Positions 15,001 through 30,000 of a DNA stretch of 64,000 bases are shown here, piece after piece. Position numbers and translations under genes: made by a program. The DNA is from Oscarella lobularis. Its lineage: Eukaryota; Porifera; Homoscleromorpha; Homosclerophorida; Oscarellidae. The stretch is taken from NCBI RefSeq assembly GCF_947507565.1, contig NC_089175.1, forward strand, positions 2,593,733-2,657,732. Direction: 5' to 3'. Position 1 is the stretch's first letter. The number at the start of each line of letters is the position of its first letter. Under the pieces are notes generated by a model. It had not been told where the DNA came from, searched no databases, and worked only from the letters and a program-made list of their open reading frames with translations.

Positions 15001-18000
15001 GGCGTTCAATTACACCGGCGGAAAATGTTCGGTCGGAACGTTTTGTCCCGAAGGGTCTTCCTATCCGGTTGACTGTACATCAGGCCAATACTGCTCGAGC
15101 GACCGATTGGCATCTCCGTCAGGATACTGTGCTGCCGGATTTTTCTGCAGTCGTGGATCCGTTCGAGCGGATCCGCCTGAAGGATTGTGCCCCGCTGGTC
15201 ACTTCTGCCCCAACGGATCGGCGATTCCGACTAAATGCGACGCAGGGAGCTACGCGCCGGATACGGGCGGCGTGTCGCAAGACGATTGCTTACCGTGTAC
15301 ACCGGGGACTTACTGCAGCAAACGCGGGCTTACCAAGCCAAGTGGAAATTGTAGCGCTGGATACTATTGCCCTGAAGGGCAGCAATCGCCGACTCCAGCT
15401 GGATTTGAATGCACAAAAGGACACTTTTGCTCAGTGGGAAGTCGTCTACCGGAGCCGTGTCCTTCCGGATTGTATCAAGATGAAGACGGTGGAATTGAAT
15501 GTAAGTTGTGTCCAACTGGAAAATACTGCGACAATACGGAAGCTAACGAAACGGGTTGCCTGTTCCGATTCGACACTACCGTCGGCGTCGTCATACCGTC
15601 GGTTTGCCCGTCCGGACATTACTGTCTCAACGGAACGTCAAGCGCATTTGAACATCCGTGTCCAACAGGAACGTTCAACAACCGAACTGGTCTTTCTGCC
15701 GTAGCGCATTGCCAGAGCTGTTCGCCAGGAAAGTATTGCGGTACAAAAGGACTGAGCAATCCGACTGGGTTGTGCGATTCGGGCTACTTCTGTCATAGCG
15801 GAGCTGATCGACCCAATCCGAGAGACGGCGTCACTGGAGATATTTGTCCCGCTGGATCGTTCTGTCCGGCCGGTTCGACTCGAGGAACGCTCTGTCCCGA
15901 AGGAACGTTCAGCAACGTGACGGGACTGCGGCAGAGTTCGCAGTGTCGACAATGCACGCCGGGTCACAATTGCGCAACGAAAGGCTTGACGGCACCGACG
16001 GGTCCGTGTTCTCCTGGCCACTTTTGTCGTCTCGGCGCCGTAAAGCCGAATCCAGTCGGCGAGAGCTACGGCGATGTTTGCACTACGGGTCATTACTGCA
16101 TTGAGGGAACGGCGTCGCCAGAGCCTTGTTCATCAGGAACGTATTTACCGACTACAGGCGCGAATAGCAGTGACGATTGCGTGCTGTGCGATCCAGGGAA
16201 GTACTGTCTGTCACCGGGCCTGAACGCAGTAACGGGAAACTGCAGCGAAGGATACTACTGCGTACGTGGGGCAAACAATAGTCGGCCACGCGACGGACAG
16301 ACGGGCGATATTTGCCCTGTAGGATCTTTTTGTCCTGAAGGCTCGGCGTATCATATTCGATGTTTGGTGACGACTTACATGGATGCAGTGGGCGCCGCCG
16401 CTTGTTATGCCTGTCCTGAAAGATTCTACTGTCCGGGCGGCGAAGCGCAAATTGACTGTCCTGCGGGATCGTTTTGTCCGGCGGAGTCGGGAAATCCTCA
16501 ACCTTGCCCGAGAGGAACACTTAGTACCAGTTTGAATCTAAGAAATGCGTCCGAATGCGGACAATGCAGTCCGGGCTCCTATTGCGATTCATTGGGTCAG
16601 ACGAACGTGACCGGTCCGTGCGACGCCGGATATTATTGCGAATCGGGTGTAGATACGCCGACTCCGGGAATTCTAAGTCATCTCGGCGAAGGTGATATCT
16701 GCCCTGTGGGACACTTTTGCCCTCAAGGAAGCGAACGACCTCTTCCGTGCGAAGCGGGAACGTATAACAACGGAACAGGCAGAGCGACTTGTCTCGTTTG
16801 CCCGGCTCGATACTACTGTCTCGCGCAAGCAGTCACGTATGAAAACACGCCGTGTCCAGCGGGATATTACTGCCCAGCAGGAACAAAGAATGCCAATCAG
16901 TTTCCGTGTCCACCTGGAACTCTTAACAATCGCACAAAAGGTGGCAGCAAAGAAGGATCGTGTCAACCGTGTCCGGCCGGAGAATATTGTGCGAGTCACG
17001 CTCTGAGTCAATCGACGGGAAAATGTGCTCCCGGGTGGTACTGCACCGGAGGATCGGCATCACCGAGACCTACGGCTCGAAATCTCGCTTCAAATATTTC
17101 CGAGTGCTCGTGCCCGGCGTTGAATTACACAGGCGGTCGATGCTGGCCGGGAACGTTTTGTCCAGAAGGCTCGGCCTATCCTTTGCAATGCACAGGCGGT
17201 TCGTACTGCAGCCGAAACGAACTCAGCTTGCCAAACGGACTATGCGCAAGCGGATACTATTGCCCTGGCGGAGCGAAGCAGCCTGATCCTCCTAACACCC
17301 CCTGTCCACCAGGTTCCTATTGCCCAACGGGATCGGCCGCTCCGACAGGCTGCCCTATCAGAACTTTCTCCAATCAAACGGGACTGACTAATGATAGCGA
17401 ATGTTCGGCTTGCACCGAAGGATCTTTCTGCGCTGGCGTCGGTCTTACGACTCCAACCGGCCAATGCGATGCTAAATTTTATTGTCCGAGTGGTCAAAGG
17501 GAAGCTACACCGATCGACTACGTTTGCCCAAGAGGACATTTTTGCGTGAAAGGATCTGCGATACCGGCGCCGTGTTCTCCGGGAAGTTATTCGCCTTCAG
17601 AAGGAGCGAGTCGATGCGTTTCGTGCCCGGCATCGTACTACTGCGATCCGCACGAGAGCTCGTCAAATACGTCTATTTGTATAGCGAGATCTGACAACAC
17701 GTTCGGCGTGTACGTTCCCGCCTTATGTCCGCCCGGTTACTACTGTCCAAACGGGACCGAGTACGGTCAACAGTATCCCTGTCCGAACGGAACTTTCAGC
17801 AATCAGTCGGGTCTTCACAGCGAGTATCAGTGCACGAACTGCACAGCGGGAAATTTCTGCGGATCCACGGGACTGACGAAGCCGACCGGCGAATGTTCGC
17901 CGGGTTATTATTGCAACAGACGGGCCGCAGTTCCGAATCCTCTCGACGATATCACGGGAAACGTGTGTCCACCTGGTCGATTTTGTCCGGCGGGATCGTC

Positions 18001-21000
18001 TTTCTTGGGAGAACGCTGTCCGAAAGGAACCTTCAGCAATTCATCTGGCTTAGTAACGAGCAGTCAATGTAGGGCCTGCACTGCGGGAAGATACTGCGAC
18101 AGCGAAGGCCTAACGAAACCGTCGGGTTTGTGCGACGCTGGTCATTTCTGCTCAGGCGGCGCTATAGAGTCGAATCCAGTTGGAAAGTCGTACGGGGACG
18201 TCTGCTATGCCGGTCACTATTGCCCCAACGGAACGGCGACTCCGCACAAGTGTCCGCTTGGCACGTATCTCAACGTAACCGGAGAGAAATCAGAAAGCGA
18301 TTGCACGCCTTGCGACGGTGGAAAATATTGCGGCACCAAAGGATTGACGTCGCCGACGGACGACTGCAAAGAGGGCTACTTCTGTTCGTCGCGATCTCCG
18401 ACAGCGACTCCGGTCGACGGCGTCGTCGGCAACGTATGTCCGGCGGGATTTTTCTGCGTGAAAGGATCGTCTCAGCCGTCGGCATGTCTTCCCGGAACGT
18501 ACGTCAATCACACGAAATCAGATCGATGCTACGCTTGTCCGGAACGTTTTCACTGCGTGCGCGGATTCACGCCGGATCCCTGTCCGGCCGGCTATTATTG
18601 CGGAGCGTCCGTTGGCTTTGATTACGAACCTTGTCCTGCCGGTACTTTCAGCTCGATTACGGGCTTGCAAAATGCTAGCGAGTGCCAGCAATGTCTCGGT
18701 GGTCGATACTGCGCTGACGTTGGCCAAACGAACGTTACCGGTTTGTGTTCTCCTGGTTACTATTGCGAGCGCGGTGTGAACACGTCGTTTCCAAACGGTG
18801 GAAACACTGGAGATGGTGCGATTTGCCCTGTGGGACATTATTGTCCTGAAGGTTCGTCGTCGCCGATTGGGTGTCCAGCCGGAACGTATAACAATCGAAC
18901 GGGCCAAGCGAAGTGCGTGGACTGTCCGTCGGGTTACTACTGCCTTCAATCGTTCGTCACGTATCTCTTTACCGTCTGCCCTACGGGTAACTATTGTCCA
19001 ACGGGTACAAAAGCGCCGGGCGAATTTCCGTGTCCACCTGGAACGTTCAACGAGTATCGCGGCGCAGTGAGCGAATCGTCGTGCAGCGATTGTCCGGGCG
19101 GAAAATATTGTGGCGGAGAGGGATTGAATGCGCCGACGGGCGACTGCTCGCCGGGATGGTATTGCACAGGACGCGCGAATTCGTCGAAACCGCAGCCGGT
19201 CATTGACTCTTGCAACGCATCTCATTGTTCGTGTCCGTCGGGGAACTATACGGGTGGAAAATGTTCGCCGGGAACGTTCTGTCCTGAAGGATCGAGTTTT
19301 CCGCTTCTATGCACGCCGGGAAGTTATTGCGGCGACTACGAACTGAGTCGTCCGAGTGGAGAATGCGTTGCCGGCTACTACTGTAGCTGTGGCAACAAAG
19401 TGCCGAATCCAGGCGATGGAATTTGCCCGTCGGGTCATTATTGCGAGAATGGAACGGCAGTTCCCACTCCTTGTCCGTCTGGCTTTTTCTCGCCCGATTT
19501 TGGCAATACAGGCTTTTCAAACTGTCGTTTGTGCACGCCGGGTTCCTATTGCGGTGGAACGGGCAATTCTCTTCCCGACGGCGTCTGCGATCAAGGCTAC
19601 TACTGCCCAGAAGGTCAAAACGTGTCGACTCCTAACGCGTTTGTTTGTCCGCTAGGACATTTCTGTCCATCAAACAGCAGTTTGCCACTTGACTGTCCGT
19701 CGGGAGCATATCAAGACGAATTCGGAAGATGGCAATGCAAAGCGTGTCCTCCTGGAAAGTATTGCGATTCGGTCGAATTAAACGGCGGCGTTGTAATCCC
19801 GTCGAGTTGCCCACCTGGATCGTATTGTCCTTCTGAAACGGCGACGGCGCGCGAACACCTTTGTCCCAATGGAACTTTCAGCAATAAAACGGATTTGGAA
19901 ACGGTGGCCGAATGCGTAGACTGTTCGCCTGGATTCTACTGCGGATCAACGGGTCTAACGGAACCAACAGGGCCTTGCGCGGCGGGATTCTACTGCAAGA
20001 AAGCAGCGAAAGTCTTAGACCCAACTGACGGTTTTACTGGTGATATTTGCCCTGTTGGACTCTACTGCGAAGCTGGATCGTCAGTTGGGGTGAAATGCCC
20101 AGTCGGAACTTTCAATAACATCACCGGTTTGAGAGACGAGTCGGAGTGCGAGTCGTGCCCTGGCGGAAATTTCTGCACAGAGAAAGGTTTGTCGATTCCG
20201 AGCGGAAAATGCTTTGCGGGATACTTTTGCTCATCTCGAGCGGTTCTGCCGAATCCTAGAAACGAATCGTACGGCGACGTGTGTCCGAGCGGTTCTTATT
20301 GTCCGCAGGGCACGCACACGCCGCGGCTTTGCCCAGTAGGAACGTATTTGAACACGACAGGTGCAACGAAACGCGATCAATGCTCTGCGTGCGATCCCGG
20401 CTCGTTTTGTCATCGACTCGGTCAAGTCCAAGTGAGCGGTCCGTGCAGCGAAGGATTCTATTGCACTCTGGCGGCAAACAGTAGTCGTCCGATAGACGGA
20501 GGCGTAACGGGCGATATTTGCCCTGTCGGACATTATTGCGAAGAAGGAAGCAGCCAGCCATCTCCTTGTCAGAACGGCACTTACATGAATCACACAAAAG
20601 CGTCTGAATGTTACGTATGTCCCGAGGGATTTTACTGCATAAATCGAGTTTTTCCTGTCGTTTGTCCGAAAGGATTTTACTGTCCTGAAGGAACTGGATA
20701 CGATAGGCAAAAGTGTCCAACGGGAACCTTCAGCGATGCCGTCGGCTTGCACGCGGAGATTCAGTGCAAATCTTGTACACCTGGATACTATTGCGATCAG
20801 TTGGGAGCGACCAGTGAGAGCGGACTCTGCGCTGAAGGATACTATTGCGAGGAAGGATTGGATCGACGTGTTCCCGTCGGTCTTTTCAAGGGTCGAGGAG
20901 GTTTTTGCCCAGTCGGATCGTTTTGCCCGGAAGGCAGCGCTTCTCCGCGCGGTTGCCTGCCAGGAACGTACAACAGTCACACTCACCAAGCGAACTGTAC

Positions 21001-24000
21001 TCAATGCGAGCCGGGTTTCTACTGTCTCATCAATTCGACGACCTTTTCCGACGCGCCGTGTCCTGCAGGATTTTACTGTCCAGCGGGAACCGAATTCGCC
21101 TATCAATTCCCTTGTCCAGCGGGAACGTATAACAATCGAACGATGGGTCAGAGCGCAAGGGATTGTTTATTGTGTCCACCGGGAAAATATTGCGGCGAAG
21201 AAGGCCTGAGCGTTCCTTCAGGACTGTGCGCGCCGGGATATTACTGCAGTCGAGGCGCTCTCGCAGCCAAGCCCCATCCCACTTACAATGACAGCTACGC
21301 GACAAACGATTTCGCTTCGTGTCCTTATCAGCCAATCAACGGAACGGGCGGAATTTGTCCGCGAGGAACGTACTGTCCTCGAGGCGCGTCGACTCCACTT
21401 GACTGTCCGCCCGGTTACTACTGCGATCGAAGCGGCTTGGAACAAGCGACGGGTTTTTGCCACGCAGGGTTTTTCTGCGCGGGCGGAGACTTTTTACCAA
21501 ATGCCGTTCAATGCTCCAGAGGTCACTACTGCCCTGAAGGAACTTCCGTCGAGCAACGATGCCCGCCGGGAACGTTTTCTAACGTAACAGGTAGTCGAAG
21601 TTTCAACGATTGTATTCCCTGCACGGCCGGCTACTACTGCGAGGGCTACGCGCAGACGGAACCTTCGGGCTTGTGTAGTCAAGGCTACTATTGTCCTGGC
21701 GGACAAAATCGATCCGAACCGTTGGATTTCGTCTGTTCGACGGGTCACTTTTGCTTGGAAGGAAGCGGAAATCAAACGGGATGTCCATCAGGCACGTATC
21801 AGGATCACTGGGGACAACACAATTGCACGGAATGTCCGGCGGGAAAATTCTGCGAAGCGTTTGGCGACTACGAAGATCTCGACGTGCCGTTGACGAATAA
21901 TACAGGATTTACAGGAAGATTTAAAAGCTTGCGCGGCGTTGTCGTGCCGTCCGTGTGCCCTCGCGGATCGTATTGTCCGCCTGGAACGAAATCGGCTACT
22001 CAGCATCTTTGCCCGCTCGGAACGTACGGCTCGAAAGAAGGCTTGTACGACGAAAGTCGATGTACCGACTGTCCGGCGACGTTTTATTGTGGAATAGCGG
22101 GCGGAACGAACGTGACTGGCATTTGCAGCGCAGGTCACTATTGCGAATTGGGTGCGTCTGTTGCAACACCGACCGACAATCGTACGGGTGGCCTTTGCCT
22201 ACCAGGACGCTACTGCGAAGAGGGATCGACTCTAGTCGCGAAAAATTGTCCGATAGGAACTTACATGGACGAATACGGCGCGGCGAGAGCAGGCGACTGT
22301 AAGCCGTGTACTGCGGGATACTATTGCGGCGCTACAGGAGTGACGACATCGATGGGAAGTGGACGATGCGGCGCTGGACATTATTGCTTGCAAGGAAGTT
22401 CAGAATCGCACCCTGTGGGAGAATCGTACGGCGATCGGTGTCCCATCGGGCATTATTGTCGCATAGGAACAGCGAAGCCGTCACCTTGTCCGAGCGGAAA
22501 GTATCTGTCTTCAGTTGGCAACGACGACGAGTCGGATTGCGTTTCGTGCGACGAAGGATATTACTGTCGTCGCGTTGGAAGTAGCAACGTAACGGATGAA
22601 TGCAGTGCGGGGTACTATTGCCTCGGAGGAGCGAACACTAGCACGCCGACTGACGGCATCACTGGAGACATTTGTCCGGTCGGGGCGTTTTGCCCGAGAG
22701 GATCGCCCACGTATCTTGACTGTCTAAATGGAACGTTTATGAATCACACGGGCGCGTCCGAGTGCTACGTCTGTCCGGCTGGTCACTACTGCACGGAGAG
22801 AAGTCGAGCGTTGGCGTGTCCGCGTGGATTTTACTGTCCCGAAGGCACGGGTGCTGATTGGAGGCCATGCCCGCGAGGAACCTTTGGCGCAAGTCAGGGT
22901 CTTAGTCGCTCGAATCAGTGCACGCCTTGTCACGGAGGTAGCTATTGCGAAGCAGCGGGAAGCGACTCGGTAACGGGTTCGTGTCGAGAGGGATTCTACT
23001 GCACGTCCGGCGTGGACCTGATCTCGCCGGTGCAGGGAGTAAGCAACCATCGCGGAAACGGGAGCGTTTGTCCGGCTGGTCATTATTGTCCGACTGGCAC
23101 GACGTTTCCACGAAAGTGTCCAGCTGGAACGTACACGAACGTATCTCAACAGGAAGAGTGTGTGGATTGCATCGCCGGATTTTACTGCCCCGAAGGAACG
23201 ATCACCTACGAGAATAAACCGTGCCCCGTCGGTCACTACTGTCCTAATGGCACTCAGAGCGCTTTTCAACATCCTTGCTCACCTGGAACGTATAATCCTG
23301 TCGAACAGGCGACCGACGATTCGGCTTGTCTGTCTTGCCCTCCCGGTCAATACTGCAGCAGTCCCGGCCTCTCGACTCCAAGTGGCAACTGTAGCGCGGG
23401 ATTCTTCTGCACCGGGGGATCGGACACGGCAACTCCTTTGCCGTCAGTAAACGAAACGATATCGTACGTGTCTCAGTGTTCGTGTCAGGAAGCGGCATCG
23501 CCGGGTGGCAAATGCTGGCCGGGTTTCTACTGCCCGGAAGGATCGTCGTGTCCGACGCCGTGCTCGAGTGGAAGTTACTGCGAAGACCACGGACTTTCAT
23601 CGCCAACCGGGTTGTGCGACTCGGGCTATTACTGCGACGGAAACGCTTCTGAAGCGAGACCGCCGCACCGACGGTGTCCGGCTGGTTTCTATTGCCCGAG
23701 AGGAACAGGTGTGCCGTATCCTTGTCCAATCGGAACATTCTCCAGCGATGTTGGCAATATCGAAGTTAGTCAGTGTTTGGCGTGTACGCCAGGCTTTTAC
23801 TGCGACGGCGCGGGTTTGACGGCACCGCGAGGAGAGTGCAGCGCCGGATTCTACTGCCCGGAAAATCAAACGGTACCTACACCGCCAACGTTTAAATGTC
23901 CTAAAGGAAATCGATGTCCCAATGGAAGCGCTGTGCCGTTGCCTTGTCCAGCAGGCGAATATCAGCCAAGAGAACAAGCGAGCTCGTGTCGAGACTGTCC

Positions 24001-27000
24001 GGAAGGCTACTACTGCGATCCCGTCGAGTTGGGTAATAATAGCTCTCGCGGCATCATCGTTCCAATCGATTGCCCTGTCGGATATTTCTGTCCTATTCGA
24101 ACGGCGAGTGCTCGCGAACATCCTTGCTCGCCTGGAAGCTACGGCAACGTGACGAATTTGATCAGTTTAGCCGATTGTCTTGCTTGTCCGGCTGGTCTCT
24201 ACTGCGAGGGAAGCGGTCTTTCGAAACCGACTGGTAACTGCCAAGCCGGTCATCTTTGTTTCAGTGGTGCGAAATCATCTACGCCAACCGACGGAACGAC
24301 TGGAGATATTTGTCCCAAAGGGCAATACTGTCTTGAAGGAACGAGCAGCGGGTTTGATTGTCCGCCAGGCACGTATAACAACAAGACCGGACTTCTTTCA
24401 GTAGACCAGTGTACTCCCTGTGAAGCCGGCTACTACTGTCCGAGTTTCGGTCACCAGGATCCTTACGCTTTCTGCAACGAAGGCCACTTTTGTTTGAAAG
24501 GTTCGACGGAATCAGCTCCAATCAATAAAACGTATGGCGATCTGTGTCTTGCTGGGCATTATTGTCCGGTTGGCTCCGCGCAGTCGCTTCCTTGTCAGCC
24601 TGGAACGTATCTTCCGTCGCGCGGAGCGAATTCGTCTACGGCGTGCCTGCCGTGCTCAGGTGGACACTATTGCGGCGGTTGGGGATTGACGGAAGTAAGC
24701 GGGAAATGCGCCGAAGGATACTATTGCTTGAGCGGAGCGGCGAGTTCGACTCCGACGGATTTGGTGACGGGCGGCATATGTCCCAAAGGTTCGTTCTGTG
24801 TCGAAGGCTCCTCGTTCCATCAGTTCTGCGCCAACGGAACGTATACGAATCATTCGGGAGCGCGAGAATGCTACGTTTGCCCAATCGGGTTCTTCTGCAT
24901 CGACGGCGTGGTACCTCAATCGTGTTCGCAAGGCTACTACTGTCCTAAAGGAACGGGCTTCGATCTCGTTCCCTGTCCGCAAGGAACGTATGGAAATCGA
25001 ACGGGTTTGCGCTCGGTTGATCAGTGCCGCGACTGCGACGGCGGTCGCGCGTGCGGCGGCGTTGGACTCACTCGCCCGTCGGATTTCTGTGATGCCGGCT
25101 TTTATTGTCATTCGGGCGTGAACGTGAGCGCTCCTGCAAGCGGCGTTCACACGGGAATTGGCGGGCCGTGCGACAGCGGACATTTCTGTCCCGTTGGCAC
25201 ACAAACTCCGATACCGTGCCCAGCTGGAAAATATTCGTCTGCCGGAAAAGCTGAATGCAGCGTTTGTCCAGCGGGTTCTTTCTGCCTTGAAATGACGGAA
25301 AATCCATCTGCATGTCCACCAGGCTACTTTTGTCCGTCTGGCACGAAGTACAGCACTCAATATCCGTGTCGTCCCGGCTATTTTAACAACGCTACCGCTG
25401 CCGCAAACGAAAGCGAAGGCTGTAAGCCATGTCCACCAGGTAGCTATTGCGATCAGCACGGCTTGGCTCAACCGAGCGGATTGTGCGACGAGGGATTTTA
25501 TTGTTCGGGAGCGTCCTCCAGTTCTCGCCCGTTCGTCTCAAGTTCGATCTTGACTATAAAGAACGTGTCGTCGACTGCCAACGGAACGAACGTGACGACA
25601 TACAGCAATGTAACGGAATTTAGTGGTTCAGCTTGCTTCGACAAATTCGACTGCGTCTGTCCGGAACTGAACAAATCGACGGGCGGAATTTGTCCGCCGA
25701 AGTTTTTCTGCCCACTCGGATCTCCCGAACCGTCTCCGTGTACAGGCGGAATGTATTGCAGTGAGTACGGACTAGCCAAGCCGACGGGACTTTGCTCGAA
25801 GGGATTCTACTGCCGAGTTTCGAGCACTCCAGATCAGTATATATGCCCACCGGGGCGATATTGTCCACAAGGAACCGAAGTTCCTATTGACTGTCCCATC
25901 GGAACGTACTCGCCTTCGTACGGCAACGAACGCCTTGGCGATTGCTTGCCATGCAGGCCGGGCGAATATTGCGGCAGCACGGGATTGAATCAAACGTCGG
26001 GTAAATGTCGCGCAGGATACTATTGTCCCGGAAATCAAACTGTCGACTCTCCCGTCGCATTTTCTTGCCCAGCTGGACATTTTTGCGTCGAGGGAAGCGC
26101 TCGAGAGGTCGTATGTCCGCCCGGAACGTATCAAAGTGGGACGGGGAAAGACCGATGTGACGTATGCCCGGCGGGATTCTATTGCGATTATTCGGACGGT
26201 AGTAACAGCAATGTCGATCCGGTTGTTTGCCCGCACGGTTATTATTGTCCAAACGGAACCGGACAGAATTGGAAGCCGTGTTTGCCCGGAACGTTTGGCG
26301 AGCTTTTGGGTGGGAGTAGCGAGGACGATTGTTCGCCGTGTTTGCCGGGGAAATTCTGCGACGCGAAAGCGCTCACGGCGCCGAGCGGAAATTGCTCGGC
26401 GGGATTCTTCTGCGTCGGCAGCGATACGACGTCGATGCCGATCGAGGACGATTTCCTATCGGGTAGCGGAAGCGGGGAGAGCAACGACACGTTTAGAGTG
26501 AGCGGCGAATGTCCTATCGGCTTCTATTGTCCCGAAGGATCGTCGTCGCCGACTCTGTGCCCGTCGGGTAAACTGTCGCTCGTGACTCGCGTTGTCGATG
26601 TGAACGGCTGCGAAGATTGTCCGCCCGGTCGCTTTTGTCGAGTCGACGGATCTTCGCGATTGACAGAGGCGCCCAAGTGCGCTGCTGGTCATATCTGCAC
26701 CGGTGGATCGGCCACTCCGACGCCGCGTAATTTCGCCGAGGGAGGCTACATTTGTCCGGCGGGATTTTTCTGCGAAGAAGGCGCGATCGTCGAGGAAGGA
26801 TGTCATCTCGGATCGTACAATCCCAAAGAAAAACAGGGTTCTTGTCTTTCGTGCGATCCAGGCCATCTTTGTCCGGAGTTCAATATGACTAAGCCGCTGC
26901 CTTGCTTAGCGGGTCATTACTGTCCCACGGGAAGTTATCTCGCCGAGCCGTGTCCTCGGGGAACGTTCAGTGATGCGATTAGTCTTTCAAACCGTTCCGA

Positions 27001-30000
27001 GTGCCAATCGTGTCTTTTGGGAACGTATTGCGAACGCACGAATCTTACTCGTCCCGAAGGAAAGTGCAACGCCGGGTTTTTCTGTAACAGGCGTGCTGAC
27101 TCGCCGTCGCCTTCAGCGGATGCGTACGGCAATGGCCCGTGCGTCGAAGGACACTACTGCCCAGAAGGAACCGAAGCGCCTATCCCATGCCCACGCGGAC
27201 AAATGCGAAATATCACTGGCGGAAAATCGGTCGACGATTGTTCTCCTTGCTGGTCCGGATACTTTTGTCAATTGGAAGGTATGAGTCACCCGTCTGGATT
27301 CTGCTCGCCCGGGTACTATTGTCCCGAGGGCTACGGAAGCAATACGTCGACGCCGGCCGATCGTCTCTGCCCCAAAGGACACAAATGTTCCCTAGGATCC
27401 GTCGATCCGATGCCGTGCGAAGCAGGCTATTACCAGGACAGCGAAGGAGAAGCGAATTGCAAGATATGTCCTGCGGGATATCAGTGTCCAGCCCTTACAA
27501 TCAATCCAGAACCTTGCCCGAAACGTCATTACTGTCCAGAAGGAACGGGAAACAATCCGCCGACGTGTCTACCGGGATCGTACGCCAACGAGGATCGCGA
27601 CGGTCGATCGTTGCCGTCGCACTGCACTCCTTGTCCGACGTCGTCTTTCTGTCTTAGCGGCGAGATTGCCGGACCGTGTGCCGCCGGGTTTCTCTGCATA
27701 AGCGGAAATCCGTCGCCGGCGCCCGATTCGACGTTTCGCTTTTCGAACTACACGGATCAATTTGGAAATGTTTTACCCAACGTCTCGCTGACCGTCAACT
27801 GTTCCGCCGACATCTGCACTAGCGACGCGACGACGGCACATCCTATAGTCGGAGCTCTATGTCCTGCCGGTTCTTATTGTCCTGAAGGAACACTACTGCC
27901 CGTGCCGTGTCCGAACGACACGCTAAACGAGTACGAAGGTGCACAAAGTGTTTTCGACTGCGGTGCCTGTCCGGCTGGCTTTGAATGTCTTGAAGGCGAT
28001 CCTATTCCAAAGCCGTGTCCCCACGGTCACTACTGCCCAAGAGGCGACACGGCTCCCATACCGTGTCCGCGAAATCGCTATCGAAATCAAACGGCCGGTT
28101 CGAACGTAGGCGATTGCTCTCCGTGTCCGGCCGGATTCTTTTGCGACGACGTCGGAATTGTTGACTACGCGCCCTACTCGTGTCCTCCCGGACGCTATTG
28201 TCCAGGCGGCGAGGAGTCGCCGTATTGCGCTGGCGGCACCATGCGAAACGAAACGGGAGCGGCCGTACAGGACGAATGCTATTTCTGCCGGCCTGGCTAC
28301 TACTGTCCGCATCCACCACTAAACGAAAGTCACGTCGCTGGAATACCGTGTCCGTCCAAATACGTTTGTCCACAAGGATCGGCAAATTTCTCTCTATGTC
28401 CTCCGGGTTTCTTTTGTCCGCCCGTCACGGCGTCGCCTTACGACTGTCCGGCCGGCTTTTTCTGTCCAAACGGATCGGACTTCTCCACGCCGTGCGAATA
28501 TCCGAAGTACTGTCCGAATAACACCGCGGTTCCGTTGAGCTGCGGACCAGGCTACATCGCGCGTAATACGACGTCTCCAAATCGATCGAGCAAGGAAAAT
28601 TCGTGCCAAGCGTGTCCCGGTGGAACGTACAGCAACGAACGCGACGGGAAATATTGCAAGGATTGTCCGGCCGGTTACTATTGTCCAGAAGCTCTCACTA
28701 CGCCGCCAATCGATTGCACGGTGGGTCACTATTGCGAGGCTCTTTCTGCGTTTCCATCTCCGTGTTCCAACGGAACTCACAACCCATCGGTTCGATCAGT
28801 AAACGACTTGGCGTGTCGTTCGTGTGCCGTCGATACTTTCCAACCGTGGCACGGTCAAGAGTTTTGTCGTCCGTGCGGCAGCAGCGCGACAACGGCAAAT
28901 GCCGTTGGACACACGACGTGTCAGTGTATTGGAACGAATCGCGCTTTTCAGGTGTCGAACGGCGCTTGCATATGCCGTAGCGGCTATTCGTATTTCAGCG
29001 AGGCGGACGTGGAGGAGAGCGATACCGACGCTCGAGACTCGTGCTTGCCCAAAGTCGATCAGCTGTGTCAAGCGGGGCAGTTTCGCGATGCGGCGACGCG
29101 CCTGTGCGTGTCGACGATCGACTGTCGCGAACGATGTCGAAACGTTACGAGCAACTTGGATGCCGTGGAATTGGACGTCACTTTGGGTCGATGTGACTGC
29201 AAACAGTCGTCGGCGTTGTCGATTTGCGAAGGCGATTGTCCGTCAACAAAACCCGACCTCTCCGTTGTCATCCAGTCTGGAACACTTTCGGTAGAAATCA
29301 CGTCGACCGACGGCGGTGTTACGCACTTACAGTTGACGAATTCGTTCAGCTCGCCGAACGTCGGCACCACTGCCACGCACGTCGAAGTCGTTCAGACGGC
29401 GGACGGCGTCGGTTTTGCCGGCTACATCGCTCGCGATCCCGTTGAAGCGGAGGAAGCATTCGGCGTGGAATCACCCAGCAGAAAACGAAGAAAACGCGCC
29501 ACTGTTGCCGCGTCTCCTCCTCGCCAAAACACGGTCGCGAATCCGTTGGTTTGCCTCGTCGAAGGCGAAGCGATTGCATTTCGACTCTATCGGGTGAACG
29601 ACACTCACGTTCAATATCCCATCTATACGAAAGATCATCTGCTGAATTCGAACGAGGAGTTCGATTTCGGCGCCTTTACTCAACTAGCCGACTACCTTCA
29701 AGGCAACGTCACCATCGAAACGTTCGTTCACGTTTTCAACACTCCCGGCACGTACGTTTTTCACGATAGCGTCGATACCGTTCAAGAACTCATTGTCGTC
29801 GTCTTGCCGTCGTCGACCCAATGCCTGGCAGAAAACGGCTTACGAATGTTATCGCCGACGAGCTCGACGCTGACGGAGTTGAGCGTCAAGAAAGCGCCCG
29901 TTTCGAACACCGAACCGAACTGGGCGATAATATTCGGAGTCATCGGCACGATCGCATTCATCGTTCTCGTTCTTTTGATTGCCGTCATCGTGTGGCGACC

